From: Plazaster borealis | Lineage: Eukaryota > Echinodermata > Asteroidea > Forcipulatida > Labidiasteridae | Length of the DNA: 64,000 nucleotides | Assembly: GCA_021014325.1 (NCBI GenBank) | Contig: JAJGQC010000702.1 | Location: forward strand, 1 to 64,000 | Direction: 5' to 3' | Part shown: piece by piece, positions 54,705-64,000 of the stretch | How positions within the stretch are numbered: the stretch's first letter is position 1 | Layout of the letters: the number at the start of each line of letters is the position of its first letter | The notes under the pieces: generated by a model | Seen by the model: only the letters and a program-made list of their open reading frames with translations | Database searches by the model: none | What the model was told of the DNA's origin: nothing | Program-made: the position numbers and the translations under genes

Positions 54705-56247
54705 TTTCGATCCCGAGAAGAGTCCACACGTGTTTGTACACTTTCTTAGGGTTTTTTATTTCCAAATCTTGGCTATAAGGCTCCGGTGTCATAGGGGATT
54801 TTTGTCCCCGGTGACGTGTGTATCCCCCATACAGTAAATTAACAAGGGCTGAAGGATGCTCAAAACACTAGGGCGCTCTCTCAGTGAGAAGAAATTTCTT
54901 CACAATCTGCCGTGGGGACAGAATCTAACCCTACACCGGTTTCGGGTTCCGTTTGATGTTAAAGCACCGTGTGTAATAAATGCGCCCTGCTCCAAAATAG
55001 ACGACAGAGCCCGAGAGCCAGTGGCCAAGCCGAGGTTTGGAAAAGACCAACAGCGCCCTCATCTGTCAAGCAGTGTGATAATATTTAATTTTGAAACCTT
55101 CAACTTGTTTCCGTCCTCCGTGATCTTTGCTGATTCGCGCACCATAAGAAAGCAAGAACTCTTAAAACTGCTGAAGCGTGGAAACACGTGAGAAATAATA
55201 CTTTTATAAGTTCATCAAACATTTCACAAGTCCTGTAATGTCACTTAGGTATCATAAGAACTCTGCTTGTTATTGGATGGTCATTTAATCCAGGCTATAA
55301 ACTAAAAAAAAGACTATGACAATAAATAAAAAGTTCCAATTAGAGATTAATTTATGGTTGCCAGTTAAAAAAATGGTAATTAAATTCCACGAACTGAACA
55401 AATTAATGGTAAACTAAAAATGCTAGGGACTGCAATAATTCCAGGGACAGCATTTTGGTATAAACAATTGTATCCAAGTCAGTGGCGAATTGGGACGGGA
55501 TGGGGGGGGGGGTTGGATTGGGGAATGATTTAACAAACTCTCCCAGTCGCATCGTCAATAGTGAAATATTTACTTTATGGGGATTGGGCATATGGAAAAG
55601 TTTAATAGGAAAAGTCTCAATAAATCAAAGCGCTGTGTTTATAATGCACAGCGCATTAACACTGTGTGCGTGCGCGCGCGGGTGATATACACACAGAGGT
55701 CAAATTGTAATACATTGAACCGTACCGTGGTGTAAGTTACATCGCATTTGATTGGAAAACAGTTTTGATGTTTTCACTGTTTTATCCTGTCCGACGAAAA
55801 TATTCAACCAATCACAGCAAAGTTGATACACAAGGTAAAAGAATAAATACAGCGGTAAATGGTGGAAACCCCACCTACACAAGTGATTTAGTTAACGAAT
55901 GAGGGCGTCTCACAATCGGTGTGCAGAGTTGTTTATTGGAAGTGCGCCGTGTAGGCCACACAATATTTATCTAAAATGCTGCGTTTTGGGTTATTTTGAA
56001 AAACATTTTGCATGACCGTCCGACGAGTTATTGTGATCATTTTAAATAAAATCACAATGATTTTAAAGACAAATTAATATAAATTAGAATGCCGAGCACC
56101 CCGTTCTTGTACATCTTTTTAATTTTTCGTGGCAAAGCATTTTGCGTCGAGATACTGATTTTCAGCCTGTACTTTGAGTGCGTGTATAATTATCGAGCGC
56201 AAAAGAGACTACTTTTCCATATGTGTAATGTATAAACAATGAGGACC
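54705..56247. other. Intergenic, no gene recognised
   Basis: A 111-codon ORF at 54856-55191 (plus) has no recognisable motif. A poly-G run lies at about 55,502 and a CA/CG-rich GTGTGCGTGCGCGCGCG tract at about 55,662. Confidence 0.4.
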
Positions 56248-56820
56248 AGGGCCCAATTTCATAAAGCATGTAACTTAATATTGTAAGCACAAAAACTTGC
56301 TAAGCACCCTGGTTTCAATTTCACATAGTTAAGATTGATCGTAACTGCAAATCCATCGCAGTTGCTTAGCAAAGAGTGATGTCACAATACAAATCACTAT
56401 GGTAATTACTGCTAACTCATCTTAAAGGAACGTTACAGAACTGGTAATTAAAATTTTCTTTATGATCACAGATTTACATAAAACTTACATGGTCTAATGA
56501 TGATGATAGTAGAAAACATCCCTAGAAATATTTCTGTCTGAAATGCCATATTTGATGACAAATAAATAAAACTAATTTCCGATTGGAGTTTATCGCTCAT
56601 GAGCGTTTTATTCATGCATTGTATAACACATGCAAATGTGTAATCGGTTTTTCACTATTTTCTCGTGACCCCGATGGCCGATCGATCTCAAACTTCTACA
56701 GGTTTGTCAGTTTCTGTATATGGTGGATTATATAAAGTGCTTACACTGCCAGTTAGCAAAAACCAATTCTGTAATGTTCCTCTAAGATGAATCTTAGTGC
56801 TTTGTGAAATCGGCCCCAGG
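56248..56820. mobile_element. Mixed MITE: foldback host with an inner TTAA-type element
   Basis: It opens GGGCCCAATTTCATAAAGCA and closes TGCTTTGTGAAATCGGCCCC. The 356-bp inner element 56426-56781 starts AGGAACGTTACAGAA and ends TTCTGTAATGTTCCT, between TTAA (56422-56425) and CTAA. This fits a piggyBac-like TTAA target with one later mutation. Confidence 0.75.
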
Positions 56821-57007
56821 GCCCAATTTCATAAAGCATGTAAGCACAAAAACTTGCTAAGCACAGAAAACTCTTGCTTAGGATAGGTTGCCAGCCAAAA
56901 TACCATACAGTTACCATTGCTGTGACTGGTACCCCACTCATTTCTTGCTTAGCCAAGAAATTTGCTTAGCAGAATTTTCTATTAAACAGTTTTATGATAT
57001 TGGGCCC
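56819..57007. mobile_element. GGGCCCAATTTCAT-family MITE
   Basis: GGGCCCAATTTCATAAAGCA at the left, GTTTTATGATATTGGGCCC at the right, with GCTAAGC clusters inside. It directly abuts the preceding composite. Confidence 0.85.
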
Positions 57008-57245
57008 AGGTATTACACACATGTCTGGTTTTGTGGGGTGCGTCTCAAGTTCGTCAATTTGTTTCTTTGTTTGTTTGTTTTGTTGGGGTGTTGGGGTGTT
57101 TGTTTGTTTGTCTGTTTCGTTTAGGGAAGGGGTTTTTTTGGGGGGGGGGGGGAGGTTCTGTTGGCCAATTATATTTGTGAGACAATTTTAAGACTGGCTT
57201 TTGGAGTGGGCCCAATAGTCGCGCCCCTCTTACAACTCTCCACTC

Positions 57246-57355
57246 AAAAATTAAAATAACAGGGTAAATAAATAATAAATTATACATCAACAAGTAAAAC
57301 AACCAGTCTGTAAAAGGAAAGTTTCCTTGAGCAAGTTTTTAACATTTGTCTTTTT
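57246..57355. repeat. Copy of the RMI1 3' UTR segment
   Basis: AAAATTAAAATAACAGG...ACAACCAGTCTGTAAAAGG...TTTTTAACATTTGTCTTT is repeated at 58283-58390, immediately after the RMI1 stop codon. The copy here is about 1 kb further downstream of the gene. Confidence 0.8.
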
Positions 57356-57540
57356 TTAAGTCAGACAATTATGACTAGCCAAGAATTCAAATCGTTTCTC
57401 ATAACATTTATTTCATAAATAATAGGAACAAAACAGCATAGACAAAAAATGTGTTTAACAAAAACATACTAGCACTCTGCATTAATAATGTCATGTTACA
57501 CACACCCTATACTCACTCAGGTCATTTTACCATCAGTCAA

Positions 57541-57725
57541 GGCCCAAATTCATAGAGCTGCTTAAGCAAAAAAAGCACAACAAAATTATGATTGCCATAA
57601 CAAGGTTACCAGCCAAAACTACCATGTCACATGTACAATCTGTGACTGGTATCCTGCTCATTTCTGCTAAGCAGGAAAATGTTAAGCAATATTCAGTGCT
57701 TAAGCAGCTCTATGAAATTGGGCCC
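57541..57725. mobile_element. GGGCCCAATTTCAT-family MITE
   Basis: GGCCCAAATTCATAGAGCTG at the left and CAGCTCTATGAAATTGGGCC at the right are exact inverts but for one base. The core CAAGGTTACCAGCCAAAA matches the family in reverse. Confidence 0.88.
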
Positions 57726-58241
57726 AGGGTTCGCATCCCAATGCAAACCAGCCCTGGACAAGAATTCCTTCAAATCCATTTTTCTTTCAACGTAGATTGT
57801 AAGTGGTATATTGCCTATCTACGGGAAAATGCTGGTGTACTGATTCTTTGCTAACGCAGAACGGGGTTCGAACCCAAACTATGTCCAAAGCCTGACACCA
57901 AAATGGGATTCCTGTTGGCCAGGGTTTCAATGCAAATTTGAACTGGCACTTGGCATGACTGTCTACAAATGTGATCTTTCATGTTATTATAAACTGAACA
58001 TTTTTCAATGTTTTGCTTGGTATTCTTCAACTCTTGGGTGAAAAAGGCTGTCTATTTTAAACTCTGTATATCTTTTTATGCTTTCTCCAAATAGATGAAA
58101 AGTAGACATCTTACATGATTGTTTATAAAGTGCAATCTTTCATGTACAAAACTTCCGATTGCTATTTAATCCATTCACATAATCATCATTGGCGTACTGA
58201 CTGTTAAAAGGCCCTTTACTGTTTGACCATTCTTGCCAATT

Positions 58242-58434
58242 CTAGTCAATCACTGCTTCGGGACTTCTCTGAATTTGGTTGCTAAAAATTAAAATAACAG
58301 GTAAATAAATAATAAATTATACATCAATAAGTAAAACAACCAGTCTGTAAAAGGAAAGTTTCCTTGAGCAAGTTTTTAACATTTGTCTTTCCTAGTCAAT
58401 CACTGCTTCGGGACTTCTCTGAATTTGGTTGCTA
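58242..58434 (-). repeat. Duplicated 3' end of RMI1
   Basis: The last codons and stop of RMI1 (rc of CAATCACTGCTTCGGGACTT, 58393-58434) recur at 58242-58283, separated by the 110-bp UTR segment. A roughly 150-bp tandem duplication added a second, silent tail downstream of the true stop. Confidence 0.8.
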
Positions 58435-58540
58435 TGTCCTCTGGACTTGTTGTTCCCACCATGGTCACCAGAGGGCGCTGTTCATCCAAACGCACTTTGA
58501 TGGTCATCAGGCAGTGCATATCAATCAACGATTTCTGGCA
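58400..58540 (-). CDS. RMI1: RMI1 terminal exon (C-terminal OB2 domain)
   Basis: A 141-nt exon with acceptor tttggcacag. It reads CQKSLIDMHCLMTIKVRLDE, QRPLVTMVGTTSPEDIATKF, REVPKQ-stop (TGA at 58402-58400). Human RMI1 ends with a similar CQRDLIDLCCLMTI helix and strand followed by a short tail. RMI1 scaffolds TOP3A and BLM in the double-Holliday-junction dissolvasome and acts in the nucleus. This OB2 fold is the part that pairs with RMI2 and contacts partner proteins in vertebrates. The gene is on the minus strand, convergent with MDN1. Confidence 0.86.
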   Translation of the reverse strand, partial: CQKSLIDMHCLMTIKVRLDEQRPLVTMVGTTSPEDIATKFREVPKQ

Positions 58541-58836
58541 CTGTGCCAAACCCTAATGAATCCAAATGAGTAAGGAGAAAAAAAATATATCAACTTGAAA
58601 AAGAAAGTTATAAGGTGAATAAAGACTAGAATTTATTTTATAGATCCAAACAAATATGCTAAGTAGATCAAATGATACTAAGCAGAATTGGGTTGATAGC
58701 CAAGCTACTAGTAACTAGTGCCCTGATGAGACACATCTAAACCAGATGAAGCCATGATGGTTCTCAACCACCGTGCAATAGTAGAGCTCATCGACACCAC
58801 AGCATGAATCGGTTTCACAAATGACATGAACAGACA

Positions 58837-59029
58837 GGGCCCAATTTTATACAGCTGCTTCAGCAGAAAATATTGCTTAACAAATTCTGCTCAGCACAAA
58901 ATGAGCAGGACACCATTCACAAATTGTATATGTGACATGGCAATTTGGCTGGTAACCTTATTCTGGTAAGCATAATTTTATTGTGCTTAGCTACTTTTTG
59001 TCCTTAAGCATCGCTATAAAATTGGGCCC
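58837..59029. mobile_element. GGGCCCAATTTCAT-family MITE in RMI1 intron
   Basis: GGGCCCAATTTTATACAGCT at the left and GCTATAAAATTGGGCCC at the right. The core is TTTGGCTGGTAACC. Confidence 0.87.
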
Positions 59030-59348
59030 TTGTCAGTTTTTCCTTACCCTATCCTCGGACAGGTTTCGTCTTCTGAAGATATCACTGCTAATAGCAGTTA
59101 GCTTTGCAAAGTAACATTTTCTGGTATTTAGCTCAATGAAATTATTCATTTGCGAGTTAGATTTGAATAATGTCTGGTACAATGACTTACTGAGTCACAA
59201 GTGACTGCTTACATGTGAAGTCGTCAGACTAGGGACAGTTGCTATGTCACATGGTCTGGGTCAAACCTCTGCATAGTTACGTGTGAACACCCATACACAG
59301 TATTGAATGAATGTGTATGGCACAATGGTACCAGGGTTCTCGCCATCT

Positions 59349-59888
59349 GGGCCTAATTTCATAGAGATGCTTTAGCAGAAAATGTTGCTTAAAAATTTTT
59401 CTGCTAAGCAAAAGTAACCAGAATACCAATCACGTGACATGATATTTTAGCTGGTAACTTATTCTGGTAAGCATAATTCCGTTGGGCTTAAAGGTATCGT
59501 ACACGTTTGGTAATGACTCAAAACAAATATTAGCATAAAAACTTACTTGGTAACAAGCAACAGAGAGCTGTTGGTAGTATAAAACATTGTAGGAAACGAC
59601 TCCCTCTAAAGTGACGTAGTTTTTGAGAAAAAGTTAATTTCTCAGTAAAAATTAATAATAAAAACTTCTTGCAATAAGTTTTTATTCCTGTCCGAAAGCA
59701 CACAAATTTGTACAACAAGGGTGTTTTTTCTTTCATCATTTTCTTGCAACTTCGATGACCATTTGAGCCCAAATTTTCACAGGCTTGTTATTTTATGCAT
59801 ATGTTGGGATACAACAAGTGAGAACACTGGTCTTTGACAATTTCCAAACGTGTTCAGTGCCTTTAAGCAGCTCTATGAAATTGGGCCC
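59349..59888. mobile_element. GGGCCCAATTTCAT-family MITE split by another MITE
   Basis: The left half (GGGCCTAATTTCATAGAG, core TTAGCTGGTAAC) ends at GGGCTTAA (59491). The right half resumes at TTAAGCAGCTCTATGAAATT-GGGCCC. Between them lies the 371-bp element 59492-59862. Confidence 0.88.
59492..59862. mobile_element. TTAA-flanked MITE (piggyBac-like)
   Basis: TTAA at 59488-59491 and 59863-59866. Ends AGGTATCGTACACGTTTGG and CCAAACGTGTTCAGTGCCT are imperfect inverts. The interior has TAAAACATTGTAGGAAACGA and AAGGGTGTTTTTTCTTTCAT, a body I remember as widespread in sea stars and sea cucumbers. The superfamily is inferred from the TSD. Confidence 0.82.
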
Positions 59889-60004
59889 TGGAAGTTGCTA
59901 TACAAAAGCTTGCCCTAAACCAACCCTACATCTTTGTTCCTCCATCTGTGTACCTCATATTTATTCTTAAAATGCATCTTTTGACATTTTTCTTATAGTC
60001 TTAC

Positions 60005-60073
60005 CTGGCGTAGTTTGGTCTCAAGATCTTTTGCTTCAGTTGCCTCCATTGATTTTAAAGATTTCTTCATTTG
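60005..60073 (-). CDS. RMI1: RMI1 exon, helical linker of OB2
   Basis: A 69-nt phase 0-0 exon (ttcttgtgcag acceptor, CGCCAG/GTAAGA donor) encoding QMKKSLKSMEATEAKDLETK and LRQ. It fits between IGFSVPEM and CQ(K/R)(S/D)LID of RMI1, where human has a helical segment of similar length ending LEGLQK. Charged and helical. Confidence 0.85.
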
Positions 60074-60317
60074 CTGCACAAGAAATTAAATTAAAATTTG
60101 TTAGTTTATCTATAAGGAAAAAGATAAGCTTGGTTAAACCTGAACTGTTCACAATTACTTATAATATTACCGACTCTTATATAGCGCAAATCCAAAGAAT
60201 GATCATTGCGCTTCAAACGTTATTACCCCTGGTCACTGGGCCATGTATTTCATTTCTTAAACCATCTCAGCTCCTAGGGAGTATACAGCCTGTGCTGCCA
60301 AGTATGTAGCGCACCAA

Positions 60318-60506
60318 GCTAGATCAATCACAAGAACCGTCTCTGCCCTCACAGGTACCCATTTACCCCTGGGTGATGAGAAGCAATTATAGTTAAGTGT
60401 TTTGCTCAAGGACACAAGTGTCACAACCGAGATTCGAACCCACACCCTGATGACTCAGCAACCAGAACTTGGAGTCCGATGCACTAAACCGCTCGGCCAC
60501 AACACG
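60318..60506 (-). mobile_element. tRNA-like SINE in RMI1 intron
   Basis: On the minus strand TGTGGCCGAGCGGTTTAG (A box, about 60,500) and GGTTCGAATCTCGG (B box) are followed by GACACTTGTGTCCTTGAGCA, the tail of the family at 10972. Confidence 0.8.
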
Positions 60507-60597
60507 CCATGGCTAAGCATATTAATCTGCTTACTGTTGAACAGCTTCATTAAAGAGGCCCCAAATATTTTGGACATTTGTTATATTTCAAACTCAC

Positions 60598-60639
60598 TGT
60601 CATTTCGGGAACGGAAAATCCAATCAGCTGAGTGAGTAC
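60598..60639 (-). CDS. RMI1: RMI1 short exon LIGFSVPEM
   Basis: A 42-nt phase 0-0 exon between ctaactttcag and ACA/GTGAGT: VLTQLIGFSVPEMT. The LIGFSVPEM run is identical to what I recall of vertebrate RMI1 and is the clearest signature of the gene. It is too short for an ORF search and was found by splice sites. Confidence 0.9.
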
Positions 60640-60689
60640 CTGAAAGTTAGAAGGAAATAATAATAATAATTATAATAATACTGTGTTCT

Positions 60690-61075
60690 TCTATAGCACT
60701 TTATCACAACCGATGGGCGTATCAAAGCACTCAGTATTTTGTTCCTGCAAGGTATGCAATGCTACGTTTTGAAGTATGAGACCTATTCCTTTACAAAGCA
60801 CCATGTAATGGTTTACAAAGTGCTGCGGCGCAATATGCTGCCGATCAAACCAGGAACACCGGGGCGAATTCCTTCTCTTTACGATAAGTGCATTGGGTTC
60901 TTTTACATGCATTACACACGGGACCTACGGCTTTACATCCCATCAGAAGGACGCAGCGATAACGGTTAAGTGTCTTGCTCAAGGACACAAGTGTCACGAC
61001 CGGGACTCGAACCCACACTCTGCTAATCAGAAACACCAGAGCTTGAGTCCGGTGTTCTTATCTGCTCGGCCCTGA
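60690..61075 (-). mobile_element. tRNA-like SINE, long form, in RMI1 intron
   Basis: The head (GGCCGAGCAGATAAG, then GGTTCGAGTCCCGG) is at 61075-60985 on the minus strand. GACACTTGTGTCCTTGAGCA comes next, then a 280-bp body down to GTGATAAAGTGCTATAGAAG. The body recurs headless at about 7805-7960 and 62085-62330. Confidence 0.78.
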
Positions 61076-61261
61076 AGGAGGACAGGAAAGGTCAAGTTAA
61101 CTGACTTTGTCTGTTTGCTAAAGCGAGGTGGTCTAAATGAAATGGTGCTACACTGCTGCTTGAAAGAAAAATCATACCGAAGTGTACCAGAATAGTGCAT
61201 TAAAATATGGACTGCGTGACTACTGGGACAGATGTGATTGAGAAAGATTAGGATTGCAAAG

Positions 61262-61330
61262 TTATCTAGTGGTAAGACATCTGCTCTAGCAACGCAAACA
61301 TCGTGGGTTCGAATCCCACTGAGTGATTTG
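61262..61330 (+). mobile_element. tRNA-like SINE head
   Basis: TTATCTAGTGGTAAGACATC (A box) and GTGGGTTCGAATCCCACTG (perfect B box and T stem). The anticodon region is degenerate. It differs in sequence from the other heads in the window. Confidence 0.62.
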
Positions 61331-61901
61331 CCTGTGGATTTATTTCACAGAACTTGGGAAAGTATCGAGTATACAGCAGTGCTTAATACACATCTGTGTA
61401 AAGGGTAAAAACAAATTATATTCTTTATCCCGATGCAAAATTAACATCTATTAAAAAGTGATTACATGTTATGAAAACGTTTGCGGGGTACAAAGGGGGG
61501 TTGTTGTTTTTTATAGAGCAATCACTCTCAACTGGGGGCTGAGCACCTTTGTAATACTGTGAAAACAGTACCATCAAAATTCGCTTGAACGGTTAGCAAG
61601 TTCAGCGTAGATACACATTGCTAGACAGTTTGTTTAGATGATCTTCCCAACAAGGGAACTCTGCAAAGCTCCCACAAGGGGATATAAACACCAAGCTGGC
61701 AACAGCCAATCTCTACACAAACATTGGTTGAACGTCTATGATTATGAATTGCACAAATCAAGAAATTGTGATTCAGTAACTAGAGGACAATACTCATTCT
61801 AGTCATTGTGAAATCATACAATAAACATTTAATCACACATTCTGGAGTTTGTATTTGTCCCTTTGTACCAGTTGTTTCAATTTACAACAGTTAGTAGTTA
61901 C

Positions 61902-62012
61902 CTGATTAGACAACTCTACATCCATTGATGCCGTTTTGTCGCTGATCTTTGCCAAGATGCTCCAGTAGCCATCCTTGCGAGACAATGGGGACAGAAGGGT
62001 GACAACAAAGCC
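61902..62012 (-). CDS. RMI1: RMI1 exon, start of OB2 beta-barrel
   Basis: A 111-nt phase 0-0 exon (ctgtatgtacag acceptor, CAG/GTAACT donor). It encodes GFVVTLLSPLSRKDGYWSIL, AKISDKTASMDVELSNQ. It aligns with vertebrate RMI1 (A)FIVTL...IWS(I)TAKVSDGTA..DV, the first strands of the second OB fold. It splices in frame to LTQLIGFSVPEM. Confidence 0.9.
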
Positions 62013-62084
62013 CTGTACATACAGTAGGGAACAGGTAGAACAATAGAGTTGTTTTGACTTATAATAACATGCAGTTTTTACTTT

Positions 62085-62330
62085 GTGTTTCATCACACCC
62101 GAAAGGGCGTTTCGAAGCGCTCATTATTTCATCTACACATATGCAGAACTAAGTTTGGAATTATTAGACCCATTTGTACAATGTATCTTGTAACAATTTA
62201 AAAGGTGCTGTGGCGCAATCTGAATGCAGCCAACTATGACAGAAACATCTATGGGGCAAACCCTTTCTCTTAACGATAAGTGTACATGCTTTTTTACGTG
62301 CATTACACAACAAACAGGACAATTACTGTG
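62085..62330 (-). repeat. Headless copy of the long SINE body
   Basis: GGGCGTTTCGAAGCGCTCA at one end and CTCTTAACGATAAGTGTACA with TTTACGTGCATTACACAA at the other match the body of 60690-61075. The tRNA-like head is missing. Confidence 0.7.
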
Positions 62331-62823
62331 AATCGCAGAACCTTGGCCAAAAGCCACGGTCGATTATCTGCCATGGTATGCTGGAATCTTGGAACGCTCA
62401 AACTTACCTCCCATGGGGGCTGAATATAATGATAAACAATGGTGGCAGCCTGTCCATTCCGGTATGCCACATTTGTATAACAAAAGGACAAAGGTCTGGA
62501 ATTGGGGATTACACAATAAACCATGGGAAAAAGGGATATTACGATCATGATTTCCAGTACCAGCTGTCCCGTTTTGTATGGTGAAACAAAGTATAGCACG
62601 GTTGGTGCATGCATGTGCACGTTACACAATGGAAAGTCCAGGGGGATATTCACCTCAGCAGTTCGACTGACTGCAACAAAATTGAGGGCACTCTGAATTG
62701 AGGGCGCTACGCCCTCCAGGCATTAAAAAACAGTCCGCCGTAGGCCAGTCCAGAAAAGTTTGGTACATGTGTACACATGTTATCCAATGTGAAGTGGTTA
62801 AAGTAAGCCTGTTTTTACATTAC
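62331..62823. other. RMI1 intron, no recognised element
   Basis: An open minus-strand frame of 116 codons (62303-62653) has no domain I recognise and partly overlaps the SINE body. Confidence 0.4.
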
Positions 62824-62891
62824 CTTAATATTGAATGTGAAGCTTTCCTGTGCTTGAATCCTTGGCATGACAGTTTCCATGGTGACAACAC
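62824..62891 (-). CDS. RMI1: RMI1 exon upstream of OB2, 5' border uncertain
   Basis: Ends ATTAAG/GTAATG in phase 0 and reads VVTMETVMPRIQAQESFTF, NIK, which joins GFVVTL as vertebrate (V)KAFIVTL does. The exon could start at 62891 after atcatcaag or extend further. In a neighbouring frame 62,940-62,893 reads PGEFVLCTIIK, resembling the preceding RMI1 strand, which hints at a one-base frameshift. No more N-terminal exons (DUF1767 and OB1) were identified in the window. Confidence 0.6.
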
Positions 62892-62934
62892 CTTGATGAT
62901 TGTACAAAGCACAAATTCTCCAGGTTTAATATAT

Positions 62935-64000
62935 ATATATGGTGTTTTAATATTAAGGTCTGTGCCATTCAGAGCTGGGATGCTTGCTAATGCTAAGATG
63001 TCTAGTGCAATGGATTCAAGTTCTGATGGACAGAGTCAATTGTACTGTGTTTTTTAAAAGCCAAATTGGTCAAGACACTTTACTCTACATCTGTACAACA
63101 CTGAGCATAAATATTTGCAACTAAACAGAAACTAAATCCTGAAAACGGCGCAGACAATAGGCGAGTATTTTTTTTGTTTATTTGTTTAAAATGAGAAATC
63201 ACAAGGTTGTAACAGCCTGTTCAAGGTGAGAGCAACACTTAACTGATTTGGGCTGTCAACCCAAATCAACTGTCACTAGGGGCACGTTGCCACCTACTCC
63301 TGGGGCTGAAACAGGGTTACCCCTTCACAGTCCGTAAAGATATGGGTATCATCCACTAGGAGCCTGACTGGTAGAGTAGAATGCACTACCTTCCCAACCT
63401 TTTATGAAGCAATTATGGTTTATAAGTGCCTTTGCTCAAGGGCACAAGTGTCATAACCGGGATTCGAACCCACACTTTGCTGCTGACAACACAAGAGCTT
63501 GGGTCCAGTGAACTAGAGCTTGGGTCCAGCATAGAGCTTGCTCTATGGGTCCAGTGAACTAGACCGATCAGCCATGACACCACAAAGTATAAGTGTGATT
63601 CTCTAGGGAAACTGCACAGTCGGTTTAAAATGCATACGTACATGTACATCATTCTGTTGTGCTGTACTGTCAGGGAAATTGTGTAAATTGTTCAGGAAGA
63701 CACTTAATTCGCATAAAAAGTAAAAGAGACAACGGTTTTCCTTTGTCTTTGTGTACAAAACCTTGCCAGCGTCCCAGCATTGACAGCGATGCATGCATAA
63801 TTTGCTCATATGGTCTAGATTAGTCTTTAAGATGCAGGATGACAGCCGATATACCAACTATTTTCTATTGTTCACCTTGTTTGGGGTATGCACATTATTT
63901 CTGACAACCATTGCAATTACCAAGTAAAAACTGCTGCCACCTAGCATCTAAAAAAAGTATTTCATTGGAGGGAATGGGTTAAAGCAAATTCATTGTTATC
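62935..64000. other. RMI1 upstream intron or flank
   Basis: It holds one SINE (63427-63585) and a (TA)n tract at about 62,928-62,940. No further exon could be supported. Confidence 0.4.
63427..63585 (-). mobile_element. tRNA-like SINE with a duplicated segment
   Basis: On the minus strand TCATGGCTGATCGGTCTAG (A box), GGTTCGAATCCCGG (B box) and GACACTTGTGCCCTTGAGCA. Between the boxes AGAGCTTGGGTCCAG occurs more than once, so the variable arm region was tandemly duplicated. Confidence 0.72.

Noticed and set aside
54856..55191. 111-codon plus-strand ORF
   Set aside because: No recognisable domain, ordinary length for chance in a 64 kb window, and no exon signals that stand out.
62303..62653. 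116-codon minus-strand ORF as a possible RMI1 exon
   Set aside because: It overlaps the headless SINE body and does not resemble RMI1. The in-frame neighbours at 61902 and 62824 join directly without it.
1..64000. CRISPR arrays, operons, bacterial promoters or prophage
   Set aside because: The tandem repeats have no unique spacers of constant length. Coding is in short spliced exons, so the window is eukaryotic.

Overview
This window is animal nuclear DNA: spliced genes with GT-AG introns, no operons, and a very high load of transposons and tandem repeats. Many interspersed repeats begin GGGCCCAATTTCATAAAGC. Others are short TTAA-flanked elements starting AGG(C/T)A...ACACGTTTGG. From memory these are typical of echinoderm genomes, so an echinoderm, perhaps a sea star, is my best guess. 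That is an inference, not a search result.

Region 1 (about 0.5-22.7 kb, plus strand) holds the 3' end of the midasin gene (MDN1/Rea1, the giant AAA+ ATPase of 60S ribosome assembly). It runs from the segment before the MIDAS/VWA domain to the stop codon at 21,961. Exons 4108-4223, 11849-11922 and 12391-12505 each appear twice. Two intronic blocks (0.9-2.0 kb and 3.6-5.1 kb) also recur at 5.1-6.2 kb and 9.1-10.1 kb. The layout looks like one locus read with two steps backward, as expected for uncollapsed haplotypes or for real partial tandem duplications. A decayed Gypsy LTR retrotransposon (13,114-17,777, minus strand; gag, protease and integrase but no reverse transcriptase) sits exactly on the second junction. 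The exon expected to carry the DxSxS metal-binding motif is not visible, and the last exon has a one-base deletion.

Region 2 (22.7-44 kb) is almost all repeats. It has a 4.5 kb satellite of about 43 monomers of 105 bp with a 12-monomer higher-order period. It also has several MITEs, a foldback element, and a remarkable modular array (32.3-36 kb) with 16 tRNA-like heads that keep A and B boxes. One leucine-rich-repeat exon lies on the minus strand at 42.0-42.4 kb.

Region 3 (44.2-47.7 kb) is a degenerate APE-type non-LTR retrotransposon (plus strand). Its first ORF contains a 2A-like NPGP motif, followed by endonuclease and reverse transcriptase in several frames. Next is a 1.9 kb foldback element with inverted repeats of roughly 260-280 bp enclosing a 190-bp tandem array (48.3-50.2 kb).

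Region 4 (50-58 kb) has two weak exon candidates and nested MITEs. Region 5 (58.4-62.9 kb, minus strand) holds the last five recognisable exons of RMI1, the OB-fold subunit of the BLM-TOP3A-RMI dissolvasome. Its introns are filled with SINEs and MITEs.

MDN1 and RMI1 converge, and the repeat-rich 36 kb lies between their 3' ends. No operon-like cooperation is implied.
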